Assembly: GCA_025084515.1 (NCBI GenBank)
Contig: JAJAGP010000933.1
Location: forward strand, 186,001 to 250,000
From: Ancistrus triradiatus
Taxonomy: Eukaryota; Chordata; Actinopteri; Siluriformes; Loricariidae
Direction: 5' to 3'
Length of the DNA stretch: 64,000 bases
The position numbers and the translations under genes were made by a program. The notes beneath the pieces are model-generated. The model had not been told where the DNA came from and made no database searches. It saw only the letters and a list, made by a program, of their open reading frames with translations. This document shows positions 24,801 to 36,900 of the stretch, one piece after another; positions within the stretch are counted from its first letter, which is position 1, and the number at the start of each line of letters is the position of its first letter.

Positions 24801-27791
24801 AATTAATCGACTGGGTGCTTTTTTTATTTTAAACATATTTATAGGTGCTGCTTTGTAATCTTTATATCCCTTTATTTATCACAGGACAAATTGTTTTCCA
24901 TTGTCGGTGTACACCATAAGGTTAATTCAAATAACCTATTGTGTTTGGGGCTGCTTAGTCATGCTGTCCACCATCAAATGCACCTACTACGGGCATGCGA
25001 GTGTCAGAACTGGACCATGGAGCGATGGAAGAAGGTCGCCTGGTCGGATGAGACCCGTTTTGTTTTCCATCACGTGGATGGTTGGGTACGTGTGCACTGT
25101 GGGAAGAGGGAGTGTGAGATTCTTGGTACTGTTCTGTTTGGAAACCCTGGGTCTGGGCATAAACATTGTTTATGGAGCAGGTAGTTTTAATGTTTTGGCT
25201 GGTTGATGTATACAGTACTGTGCAAAAGTCTTAGGCCACCATTACATTAGACAAACCATTGTTTTAGCACTGGTATAAAGACCATATATATTATATTAGA
25301 ATACAACCAGAAAATACGAGAAATGTGTAGCACCTGAAATAGCTGGATCTGACAGATTGATCGGGATGCCATGTCGAACCTTCTACAGTCTGAACAATTG
25401 ACGAGGAATGGTCTTTTTGGAAGGGTAGCAGCCAAGAAACCACTTTCTCAGAAAGGGGAAGCTCACAAAGAGTGAAATGAAGACGAGTTTCATGAAGTCA
25501 CAAATCCAAGTTTGAAATTTTTGGTTCTAGTCATAAACGATATGTTATATCTGGTCATTATACTATGGCTAAAACAACAGAGCTTAATGGTGGCCTAAGA
25601 CGTTTGAACAGTACTACATATATCAAGCCAAGTGAAGTCAAATTTATTTAGTTACTTTTTCTGTTTACAATGGACCATTGTCTCAAAGCAGCTTTAAAAA
25701 TATCTAGACCCACAGCCGTACCTGAGCAAGCCTAATCGACAGTGGCAAGGAAAAACTCCCTAAACAATAGAAGAAAAAACCTTGCAAAGACCAAGACTCA
25801 AAAAGGGATCCCCCTTCCTCGGGTGGCTTAGATGTTATACGTAACAATTAAACCAAGTTACCTGATTAGTATGAAATGATTCTAATAAATATAATAAAAT
25901 ATAATAATGTCCAGACTATAATAAATTAAAGCAAATACGTTAATATTTAGAAATATAGAATATCAGTCTATAGAATATGTAATAAATAAAAGAATAGATA
26001 ATAACGTAGAGCATATGAGTGGGTATCAGCATTTATTCCAGTAAACGAAGTCACTATAGGTTCTTGTCCTCAGTAAGTTTTGTTGGCATGGCATACTAAC
26101 TGAGCATCATCTCAGTTTCCATGCCCATTTTCTGGTCATGGTGATATCCAATAATATTTTAAAGCTAATAAGTTCAAATTTAAAGCAAGTTTGTTTTAAC
26201 ATGCCAGAAAATAAATTGAAGTTTAAGGACATTGAGGCTTTAAAAAAGAGCGAATCTGGAGCTGGACTGATGCAGAGGAGGACGTAAAGCAGATCTGGTC
26301 TGCATTTAGATCGGACCACTAAAGCTTCGTAACCGGTATACGGATCCATGCTGTTTTTGGCCATCTGTGCACCTCGGTATGGGGCCAGGTCTGTTTTTTT
26401 GCTATATGGGCTGCTAACTAGGAGAGAAGTAGATCTGTAGGAGTAAATGTGTGTATCCGTGTGTGTGTGTGGTAGATGGGTCAGGATGTGTGTGTGTGCT
26501 TTGGCATGTCTTGCGCTACACTTTGGATCATACACACATCTGCCATCTCTTATCCCATGCACTCTTCCATCAGACATTAAACAATAACAGACCTTCTGGA
26601 GCTTTCCACCGAGTTCAGCTTCCAGGATCAGTTTTACTACGCTTCAGAACTCTCCGCTTCAGCATTCGCAACGTTTCATACATAATAAAATAAATAAGTT
26701 TCAGACAAGTTTTCGGAAAGGAACTGTGTTTCTGTCACTCTATAAACTTTTTAATGGATGCTGGAATGGCACAGAAAGCGATGCTCTGTGATCTGAGCAG
26801 ATGCCGGATGTTTAGCAGACCACCAGGACCGAGCTCACCCATGTCAAACCCGCAACCAGCCCGACGCAATTCCACGATCAGATCAGACCCGACGCTGGAC
26901 CGAAGCCGGCTCTAACACGGATTGTGCGGGTGGGATCGCGGCGCTACATTCAAGCAGCTGTTTGGTGAAGAAAAGCAGGGAGCTTTTCGGTTCCAGCGCA
27001 CGATCGCTGAAATCTCAGCACCTGTTGATAGTTTGCAGAACGGATGACAATGACACGCATTAAAACGAGTCCAGTATGGAGAGAGAGCGTGAATAGACTT
27101 TCTCACAGCCTTCCTGTCATTTCTCCCTCCATACTAGATGAGTAGCTCAGTACGAATTCTTTTCATCTCTGGATGTGTCCTGAAACTTTGGGTTTTCAGA
27201 CGTATCGGTATCAGATCAGCTTGAGATCAGTGTAGGACCGGTGTCGCAAAGACATTATTTGGACGCCATACTAATACTAGGTATTTCCTCTCGGTTGTAG
27301 CTCATCCGCCACAAGTTGAATGCTGGGATGCTTTTCTGCTCATGTTGGTACAGAGCCTTTCCGTCGGCTCAAACCAGTCTGCATAGTCTCTGTTGACCTC
27401 TCTCATCAATGAAGGTAGCCTGTGGTAGCCTAGCGATTAAAGTACTGGACTCTGGATCAGAAGGTGCAGGGTTCAAATCCCACCTCTGCTAAAGACCTTG
27501 AGCAAGGCCCTTAACCCACAATTGCTTGGATTGTAAGATTATAATTGTAAGTCGCTCTGGATAAGGGCGTCTGCTAAATGGCATCAATGTACAAATGTGT
27601 TTCCTCTCGTTCTCTCTCTGTAGAGGATCTGGATGACCTGCGGATGGAGGGTGTCACCGCTCTCATTTCGTCAGGCAGTAAGTTCAGCCAGGGGCGCAGC
27701 TCCTACTGCCCCGAACCGCAGGCCAAAGTCACTCTCAACATCTGCTCAAGGTGTGCCAGGTAAATATTTACCCTCCAAGCAACCACTGGTG

Positions 27792-27838
<47 letters not shown>

Positions 27839-27942
27839 CTCACAGCTTCTGTATAGGAGTCAGCAGTCAGCCGCAGTGTACACACACTCATCGTCATCTC
27901 ACCACTAAAACACCCTGCAGAGTGTCTGTTTCACAGCAGACC

Positions 27943-27982
<40 letters not shown>

Positions 27983-30900
27983 ACACACAGCTAAATGCTG
28001 CACGCTCCATCTACAGCCCGGTAGGCTCCAAAACGTCTGAGGTTTGATTTGCCCAAGCTTTGATTTCAGCACGGTCATCATAAACGAACCTTGCAGGGTC
28101 GCTGCTAGGTCAGAGGTTTTTGTTTAAATCAGTCCTAAATCTTGATTGTTTGCTTAGTTTCTCAGGTCAGAATCCAAATGTTGATCTGCGTGAGGCACTC
28201 GTGCATTTTGCTTACTGGCTTTGTTTTTTATTTAAGCCCTTGTGCCATGTGTATGAGATTCCTCCTCAGCGCTTCATGATACGATATGCATCACGATACA
28301 TGGGTCACGATACGATTATATGACGATACGATGCATATTGAGATATATTCCGATATTCCACATACTTCACTGAAAATATAAAAAGAACTGAAATACAAGT
28401 TACAGTGGGGTTGTCTTAACACATCACATCACATTCATAATTCAGCAGACTAAATGAGTCAAAACACCGTATGGCGACATCTACAGGAACAGAGATTGTA
28501 GTTTCCTAATGCAATAAGGGTGTGCATTATTGTGAATATATCACAGGAAAGAGGTGTTGTTAGTGACGTCTCTTTCCTGTGATATATTCACAATAATGCA
28601 CCCCATCGAGTGCTTTATTGCTTTTATACCACAGTTCCGTTATCGTTTATCATTTATTTTTAGATTTTAAGATAAAAAGGACAGAAAAAACGATTTAAAA
28701 AAACGTTTATCACCCTTCCGCGAGGTAAAATAGTTCCATTCTATCGTTACCTCGCGGCATTAAAGTCTAGGAACAGAATTACCCATAACTGTTTATTATT
28801 CAGACAATAAACACAAATAAATCGATTGGTAAGTTTTAATTTATTAAAGAAAAGTTTATTTACATTCAGCTAATAAAATGTGTCAGGTTTACAAGCAAGC
28901 TGTTACTAAGATCCACTATTCTATTGACTGAAGCAAATCGGAGTGAGATCCCGGTGTTCTAACCAAAGTCTAGGATCCCGTTTGATTAGTGATTATAAAT
29001 TTGTATGATGAAGCTCTTAATGTTAATCTTATCAGTCAGAAATGTAACAGCAGAGTTACAGAGCATCAGCAGCTTCTCTGGGTTAGAGCTGGACTTACAG
29101 ATAACAAACCTGTCAGATCAATGAACGCCCGGTTAGCAGTGCATGGTGTATTAATGAAAGATGCAGAGTTTAAGTCCAGCAAACGACGTATTTATGAGGG
29201 ATGAAGCTGATTCAGGTCATTTTTGTTGATGGGACCAAAACTGATCTTCAGTCTCATTGCTCTTCAGTCGATCTGGGAATCCATTAAGAGCGCGGGAGAC
29301 GATTGATTGGGACTGACTGCGTTTCGCTTTTCCAGCGCTTCCAAATCCTAAAGGTGATAAACCTTTGGCTCAGGTGGTCATTAATAGCTTCATCTTCCAA
29401 ATTCAAAACCACCAATAGATTTTATAAAGAATAATAACTTTCATTTCGGCAGTGTGTTTACTCATTATACTTGGCTGCTTTTCTGGCGGGGGCGTCATTG
29501 CCAGGTTACGTGTGTGCCGCGGATTAATACTTGTAGAGCGTCGGTCACAGTGCTGTTATGGTCAATAATGTAACGGTCTCTCAGATTGCGGGGTCGGAAC
29601 TAACTGTGGTATAAACAACATTTAAAAATGTGTAACAGTCCATATTTTGATCTGAAAATTGATGTAGTATATCACGAAAATAAATATCGCGATATGTGGT
29701 GTATCAAATTTTTAGCACAGCTCTACTCCTCATGTGTGTCCTATTGTTAGAAAAAGTTTTTTCTTCATTTTCGAATAATATGTATATGTAATGGTAGCAG
29801 TTTGCTAGCCTGGCAAAGCGTTGACCTAGATCCGAGTCCCGTTGTCAGGCCGAGTCCAGTCAGGTGATGATAGGAAGGTAAATGGTAAAGGGAGAAACAG
29901 TATTCCTGGGGTCCCACTTCAACTGTATTAGTTTATTCTAACTGAATAAATCTGAGGTGACTGAGTTTGTTCTTGGTTTTATCTCCAGACTGAACATCTT
30001 CAGACTCAAACATATTCCGGATTTGCCCATTTTCACCAGAACACTGATAGGGCCTCTGTTATCTCCACTTTCCCCCAGTGAGCTTCCTGTTTAGGATCTG
30101 CTGTTGTGCCTCAGTGGTACGGCTGGACTCCGGCTGTTGATACCAGGCCATGATAGGACTCTGTATGAGGTGAATGGTCGACATGCTCGTGCCTCTGCGC
30201 TCCTGTGTTTGGGTGGTGCCAGCTTCTGCGCTCTTTGGTTTATCTGTTACACGTGGATGAGGTTCTTCAGAGCTGGAAGTGGAACACAACGGTGCAGAGA
30301 TTATCACCTGTGATTTCAGTAACAAGTGTCCAAGTTTCTTCATGCCGGATGCTGTGCAGGTTGAGATTATCCAAACCTTTAGCGTTTTACTTTTACACAC
30401 ACTTTGTTTTTATTTGCCTTTTATTCAGAACAGGTTTGTTTTGCACATGGTGCTTTTATTGTGTCGTGATGTTCTCTCTGGCAAGAAAGAGATGTTAAGT
30501 GAAATTAGCGTTTCTTCAAGTGGACTCATTGCCTCTTGTTTTATGTTCAGCCAGCACGATATGTTATATTCCATCGTCCACATTTATATTTTGGATTTGA
30601 TGACTGTGGGAGGAGCAGTTCAAGCTTTTGATGCTGCATAGACGCTACGTACCACCTATGTTTTAAGTGATGTCTGTGATGCATTCACATACCGTTTGCC
30701 TGCAGTTTTCTTGCTAAAATAAAAAGGCTATCGTTATCGATTCGTATTGTACAGATAAAGTTAGACTGAGATTAGTCTGAAAACTGCTCCGATTCTTGGT
30801 GTTCCCACTTTGCAAGATCTTCAGTTACAAATAATTGAAATACTATCTAAACTAGGCTACTGCTCCGTTGATGCACGACAGGAGGGGATTTTAAGAACAC

Positions 30901-33900
30901 AGCCTAACGTGATCTAATGGCTCGTAATAAGTCTCCTTTCCGAAAGAGTAACCGGGCTCTGCCAATCCCTCATTCACAGCAGGAAGAGTCTCTGTGATTC
31001 ATGGTTCATATTTTATCACTGGCTCCACATGCTGCTGAACATACAGAAGGCTCCAAGAGTCTGATCCTCTACCTACACGTGTTTTTATTTCATCTTTCAT
31101 AAGAAAAACGATGCAGTTTATGGTCACGAGTCCAAGATGCGCGAGCAGGGGTCAATACATCATCATTTGCTACGTTTGATTTAACTCACACAGGAACTCT
31201 GTGTGAGTTAAAAAAACTCCTTACCTGTTTCATATGTGAAGATCAAAACTTCACATATGGAATAAATTCTACTGCACACCGTATGTCTTCAATCACTGAT
31301 TAATGAATAGATTTTGTACCTAAATTTATGGACAGATAACAAACGAATGGAAAACTGACTAAATTCAGGGACCTGGAAGCTCTGTTATGGAAGTACAGAA
31401 TTTATAAATGTTTCACATCTGCAAAACCATTATTAAAATGCAGCCATATTGTTGATTTTAGATCATTTTAAAACGTTTTCCATCCACGTTCACTATTGCT
31501 TCACTCTCGAAACGTTTCCTAAACACAATAACATTTTGCATAAAGTTTCTTTTAAAAAATTTGTCATTTTAACTAATATTTCTAAAGGTTTTTTAAACAT
31601 TTTTCAAAAAGTCTAAATACGGTTTCTGCCTGCATTGGAGATTTGCCATAAAGTTTTTAAAGTATTCACATTATGAACTTTTCAACTTGCTTTTTTCTTT
31701 TTACCATTTTATATACAATACTTTGGTAACTTAATATAATTTCCTACATGCTTTCTGCTCACACTGGAGAAGTTTCCAAACAACAGTTGTTGAATTTACA
31801 TAACTTCCAATAAGGTTTTGGCCCACGTTACAATTTTTCTTTTCTTTTATTATTTCAAATTGCTCTTTATTCACAAATCCCAATTATTATTTTCTATTTT
31901 CAACAACTACACAATCATATTTTTTGCAACTAGACATTTCTGCATCCCTTACCCCTTAGCATTTTTCTCATTTTCAAAAGGTTTTCCATCTACAGTAGTA
32001 AGAATTCTACCTCATACCCAACTTGTTTTAAAGTACTGTTGTTAAAGTTTCTCATAAAAAATGCATTTCATACTTCTAAAAAAGTTTTCTGTGTAAACGA
32101 CCTCCTTGTAATAATCCCCACTGATGATTTTCCTTAAGTATTAGATCCACATTCAAATTCTGCACAAGTTTTAAAAATATACAAAAGTTTTAAAAAGATT
32201 TTCCGCCAATACTATAGAATTAGCGTCATTTGAAAAAGGTATTTTAACTACATTTACAACGTTGGCATTGCTTTCAAAGCATCCAGATTGGTGGTTTTGT
32301 ATCATTTGTAGAAAGTTTGTTGTCTGAGCTTCTCTGTGGCTTTTAGCAGGATTGCGTTGTTGTATTATTTCATTATGAGATCACTTTTCTTGGAGCAGTT
32401 TGGCAGCGTTTTGGGTTTTTTGGTGGGAAAATGAGAAGTGAGACTCATGATTGTATAAATGGTAAATAATAAAAGGCGAGGAGTTTTGGTGGGGGGGTTA
32501 AGGGCTCATTGTGAGCTAGGCGTGCAGTGTTAGTGTGAAGAAAGAACAGAAGCCTATCATTAGCGTTTAAGTTTGGTCGTTTACAGGAACTGATGTGAAT
32601 CATGTCAGAATCGGAGCTTCAGAACTACACAGGAGCGAGGAATGAAGGTGTGGAGGATCTCCGCTGTAGGTCTTCATGCTAACGCTTGAGTGTGAGCGAG
32701 GGTTTCTCCCCAAATCCTGAATCTACCTGATCAGCCAGGACACAAGTCGAAAAATAAATAATGGACTAATCATTCAGAAACAATTGAATGTGTGATGGCA
32801 GTTTGTGTTTCAGCTTCTCCTGCTGTTCCAAAAAATCCCACAGGTTTTCCGTACAGCTGAGGTGTGTGGTGACTTAGTTTTGGATACAGGCTTGTGCCCA
32901 ACTGTAGGCACCCCTGATATACAGTGGGGCTTGAAAGTTTGTGAACCCTTTAGAATTGTCTATATTTCTGCATTAATATGACCTAAAACATCATCAGATT
33001 TTCACACAAGTCCTAAAAGTAGATAAAGAGAACCCAGTTAAAGAAATGAGACAAAAATATTATACTTGGTCATTTATTTGTTGAGGAAAATGATCCAATA
33101 TTACATATTAGTGAGTAGCAAAAGTATGTGGACCCCTAGGATTAGCAGGTCATTTGAAGGTGAAATTAGAGTCAGGTGTTTTCAATCAATGGGATGACAA
33201 TCAGGTGTGAGGGGGCACCCTGTTTTATTTAAAGAACAGGGATCTATCAAAGTCTGCTCTTCACAGCACAGGTTTGTGGAAGTGTATCATGGCACATTCA
33301 ACAAACTTTTGCTAGTTCATCATTGCGGTGACCTGGGTTTGAGTCCCTGTTTGAGTTTGAGTTTCAGCTGGCCTTGGCTGAGGGAGGAGAGGCTGGATGG
33401 TGGGGCATACCCTGGCACTGCCATAGTGCCCACTTCTGTGCTAGAATGGCACCCTGTATAGGGTACACGTTTACCTGTGCCCATGATTTCCAGAATAGGC
33501 TGGTGATTCCCACAACCCCGACCAGGACAATCATGAAATGTAAATTCAATCTACAATAAAAACTCACAAACTTTTACAATATATATCAGTCAATGTCCAG
33601 CTGCATCCATCAAAAGGCCCAAGGTGTGACCCATTATTGAGATGTTGCCCCACCCTGCCTTCATGAGAGTCGTTAGTGTGAATGGGGGTTAAACCTCCAG
33701 GGAAGGGATCTCAGTACTGTTTTTTAGGTGATTTTTGACATACACCATCTCCTCTGTTCAGGAGTGGTTGTTCTAGTTGGACGTAAGTTGCCGTGACGCG
33801 TATATATTAAACCAGTGGTTCTCAAAGTGAGGGCGCCCCCTAGGGGTCAAGTCAAGTCAAGTCAGATTTATTTATATAGCGCTTTTTTACAATGGAGCAT

Positions 33901-36900
33901 TGTCTGAAAGCAACTTAAGAATTTTTGATTATCTCCTAATAACTACGTCCAATCCCAAATTGAGCAAGCCTAGGGCGACAGTGGCAAGGAAAAACTCCCT
34001 GAGTTATAGGAAGAAACCTTAGGAGGACCAAGACTCAAAAAGGGACCCAACCTCCTTGGGCGGCGTAGATGATCAATTTAAGAGCGAAACTAAAATCTTG
34101 GAGTCAAAGTTCGAATAAAATGTGAAGTATGCACATCGGCATTAAGTGGCCCGGGTATGGTGGGGCTGGAGCTGATGACGGAAGCAGCTTGAGTGGAGCT
34201 GCAGCAGTGGTGTGGAGCTATTTTTGGAGGCCAGTTTAAGGTCTGTAACGCATGTCACATTAAATTCCACCGCTTTATTTGTTTTGTTGAATATGAATTT
34301 GCAGTTTTAGTATGAATTACAATGTTTAAAACAAATTCCAGTGGAGTTTTGAAGCAAAAGGCATATATACGTGTGTTGGAGCGGGGGCCACTCAAATTTC
34401 CATCAACAAAAAAGGGGTTGCTGCAGAAAAAGTTGAGAACCACCGTATTATAGCATATCAGAAAGTGACTGTAGATGATGTTTAATGATTTTCAGCGAGG
34501 AAATTATTTTTCCCGGGGACTTTTATCTTTAGGGAATTTAAAAAATGCTACAGTTTTCAGGTTGCAACACCTCACCGCACAATTGCAAATGTTTTTTTTT
34601 CTTTCCATCATGTCTTGTTGTGGAATTTGCTGTAAGCAGAGTTTGAGGTTATTATAATCACCTCCCTCCTCAGACAGTCTGCTATGATCGAAATACTAAT
34701 TAGCTTTTTAGGAACGACATGTCGCCCTGGGGGAACTGTTTCTTAAAATCCAGCTGTGAGGATGTCCTCTGTACCCGGCTCCTAATCTCCAGATCGACGG
34801 AGAAGAATGATAGGGGCTTAAAGACGATCAAGATGCCATGTAGTCATTTGTGGATAGTTATCACATCTTTAACGTTTTTGCGTTCCTCCGTTTCCCAGCA
34901 CGCTGATCGCTGATAAGACAAATGAGCCGTCTGCGTTCTGTCTCCACACCTTTTCTGAATGTAGACACTCTGTCTCCACTCGGTCCAGCACAGACACTGG
35001 GTGGTAAAAATTGTGATGCTGTTCCAAAGCTCGCTGGAATTTCCCTCACGGCGTACACCTGATATTATTAGCGTTGTTATCTCGATCATGGAATGAAACG
35101 GAATTCTTTCCTCTCTTCCACATCTTCATTTCTCTTGTTCTGATGTTTTAGACTGCAGGGGGACAGTCTCGCCCCGGCCCAAACCGAGGAGGAACCAGCG
35201 CCCCACGTTACGGAGCAAGCCGTCCCAGAAGTAACATGTGAGTGATTTGAGGTTTTACCTGATCTTCTCAAACACACACACAATTCTATCCACATTGTAA
35301 TCTTACCTGAGGGAGTTTTCAAAGAGGTTTCCATCCACTAATACAATTTTTACATAATCTATTTTACATAATCTATCTGACCCCCTGGTCCTGGCATCCC
35401 TCCTTCTGACACGGCCTTGGGCCATCTCTGTGACTCGAACCCGGGTCTCTACAGTGATTGGCTTGCGAATCACCTGACGCTACTCTATTGCCAGGAGTTT
35501 TTCTCCCAGCTGCAATATAATTGTAATCTTTTTATTGTCCACATTTAATTTTGATATTTGGTCATTTTCAGAAATTTTACATGCTAACTGCATTTTTTGT
35601 GTCATTTCAAAAGTTTTTCTTAAAACCCGTGTTAGTGTTTGTAATGATATTAAAATCGTTTTCTCTCCACATTTTACAGTTTTTTCATCCACAGTGGCAT
35701 TTTTGCGGCATGTTCAAAATCCATCCATGATTGTACATGATCCCAAAAATAGTTTCCATCCACAATGAGTATTTTTGCTCAGTATAATCTTTTTACTAAC
35801 TTTTTTATTTGTCTTTCCAGCTTGCTGCTTGTAATAATTTTTTTAAAGTCAAGTTTTTATCCAATACATTTTTAATTTTTTTACATTTGACATTTCACCC
35901 TCGTTGCTGTTCCGATCCAGTTTCAGTACATTTTCCATCCTAATTGCCAAAAGATCTTTCTGTCTACTGTGGCTTGTTTCATTATTTTAAAGAGTATTCC
36001 ACTCACAATACAGATTTTACAGTTTTCTCTTCACTTTGACATTTTTTATTCTTTTTACTAACCACATAGGTCTATCGTATGATATTTAAAAATTATTTTG
36101 GTCTACATTTGTCATTTTTGCATCATTTCCAAACATCTTCTTTTACATTTTCCAAACATTTTTACATGCTTGTGATTGTGATTGTGATTTCCATCATGTT
36201 TGTGTTGGTGATTTACCAAAATCTTGTCCATCCACTGAAACATTTTTGCTTTCTATAAAGGCTTTATGTGCACATTGTTGATCTTTTCCTGTATGTTTTG
36301 GCAATTTTTACTTAATTACAAAAGTTTTCTATACTGGTGTAATTTCCATTCACAGTCACAATTGTTGTGTCAAATTCAAGTTTTCCATTGACTTTCACAA
36401 TGGTTGTTTATTTCCTTCAAAAACTATATTACATTTATCTTTTCGAAAACGTCTTCCATCCACATCAATTAATTATTTGTGCTTTTTAAAAGTTATACAT
36501 TGACATGAATTGATGATTTTTCATAACTGTTAATTAAGTTTCATCAAGTTTTTCTTTCCCCATTGCTTTTTTGCATTATTTCTTACCAATGTTGACATTG
36601 TTTTGTGTAAATATTTACATCCAAATGGCCATTTTAGAAGTTCCTTTTACAGAAAGTTTTTCAGTGTCGCAACACTTTCAATTTTACATAATTTCTAAAG
36701 GTTTGTGTCCACATTTAGGACTTTTCCATCATTTTCAAAGCAATTTCACCAATGTTGGAATAACAAGCCACACAGGTGACTTTAGAAGCCCTTCCTTAAA
36801 AGCCCATCATTAAAAGTCTTAATGTTCATTGGCATTTTAACATACATAAAAAGAAGTTACATTTCACTTTTATTCTGACTTTATTCATGTATCATTTGTT

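Larger units (their letters stand above)
13496..27623 (+). other. C8orf34 intron 7
   Basis: A 14.1-kb intron. Recognisable contents are listed separately: a MITE-like end at 15588, a full Tc1 at 17242-18816, a SINE at 19057, L2 3' ends at 19314 and 25624, an antisense mariner copy at 20510-21250, (CA)n at 21769, Tc1 scraps at 24891-25206 and 25213-25616, and a SINE at 27415. Stretches 13500-15580, 16260-17200, 21900-23900 and 25840-27400 look unique or too decayed to name. I see no exon in them. Confidence 0.55.
27760..35151 (+). other. C8orf34 intron 8
   Basis: Besides the listed repeats it holds 28260-28345 (cgatacgatatgcatcacga repeats) and 29650-29720 (tatcacgaaaataaatatcg), which look like the two ends of an old DNA transposon of about 1.45 kb containing the hairpin. 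29750-31170 and 32290-32900 appear unique with no exon seen. 31440-32260 is an AT-rich degenerate repeat. Confidence 0.5.

Noticed and set aside
26107..26577. 156-codon open frame on the minus strand
   Set aside because: Its central part is derived from short (CA)n-like sequence and the rest has no recognisable domain or splice context.
27415..27500. Possible tRNA gene (A-box and B-box present)
   Set aside because: It continues into a SINE body and tail and cannot fold as a proper cloverleaf. The same head recurs at 19057, 60170 and 60612.
30059..30641. Several open frames of 70-120 codons on both strands
   Set aside because: Overlapping frames on both strands with no conserved pattern. Phase and splice signals do not fit the host gene.
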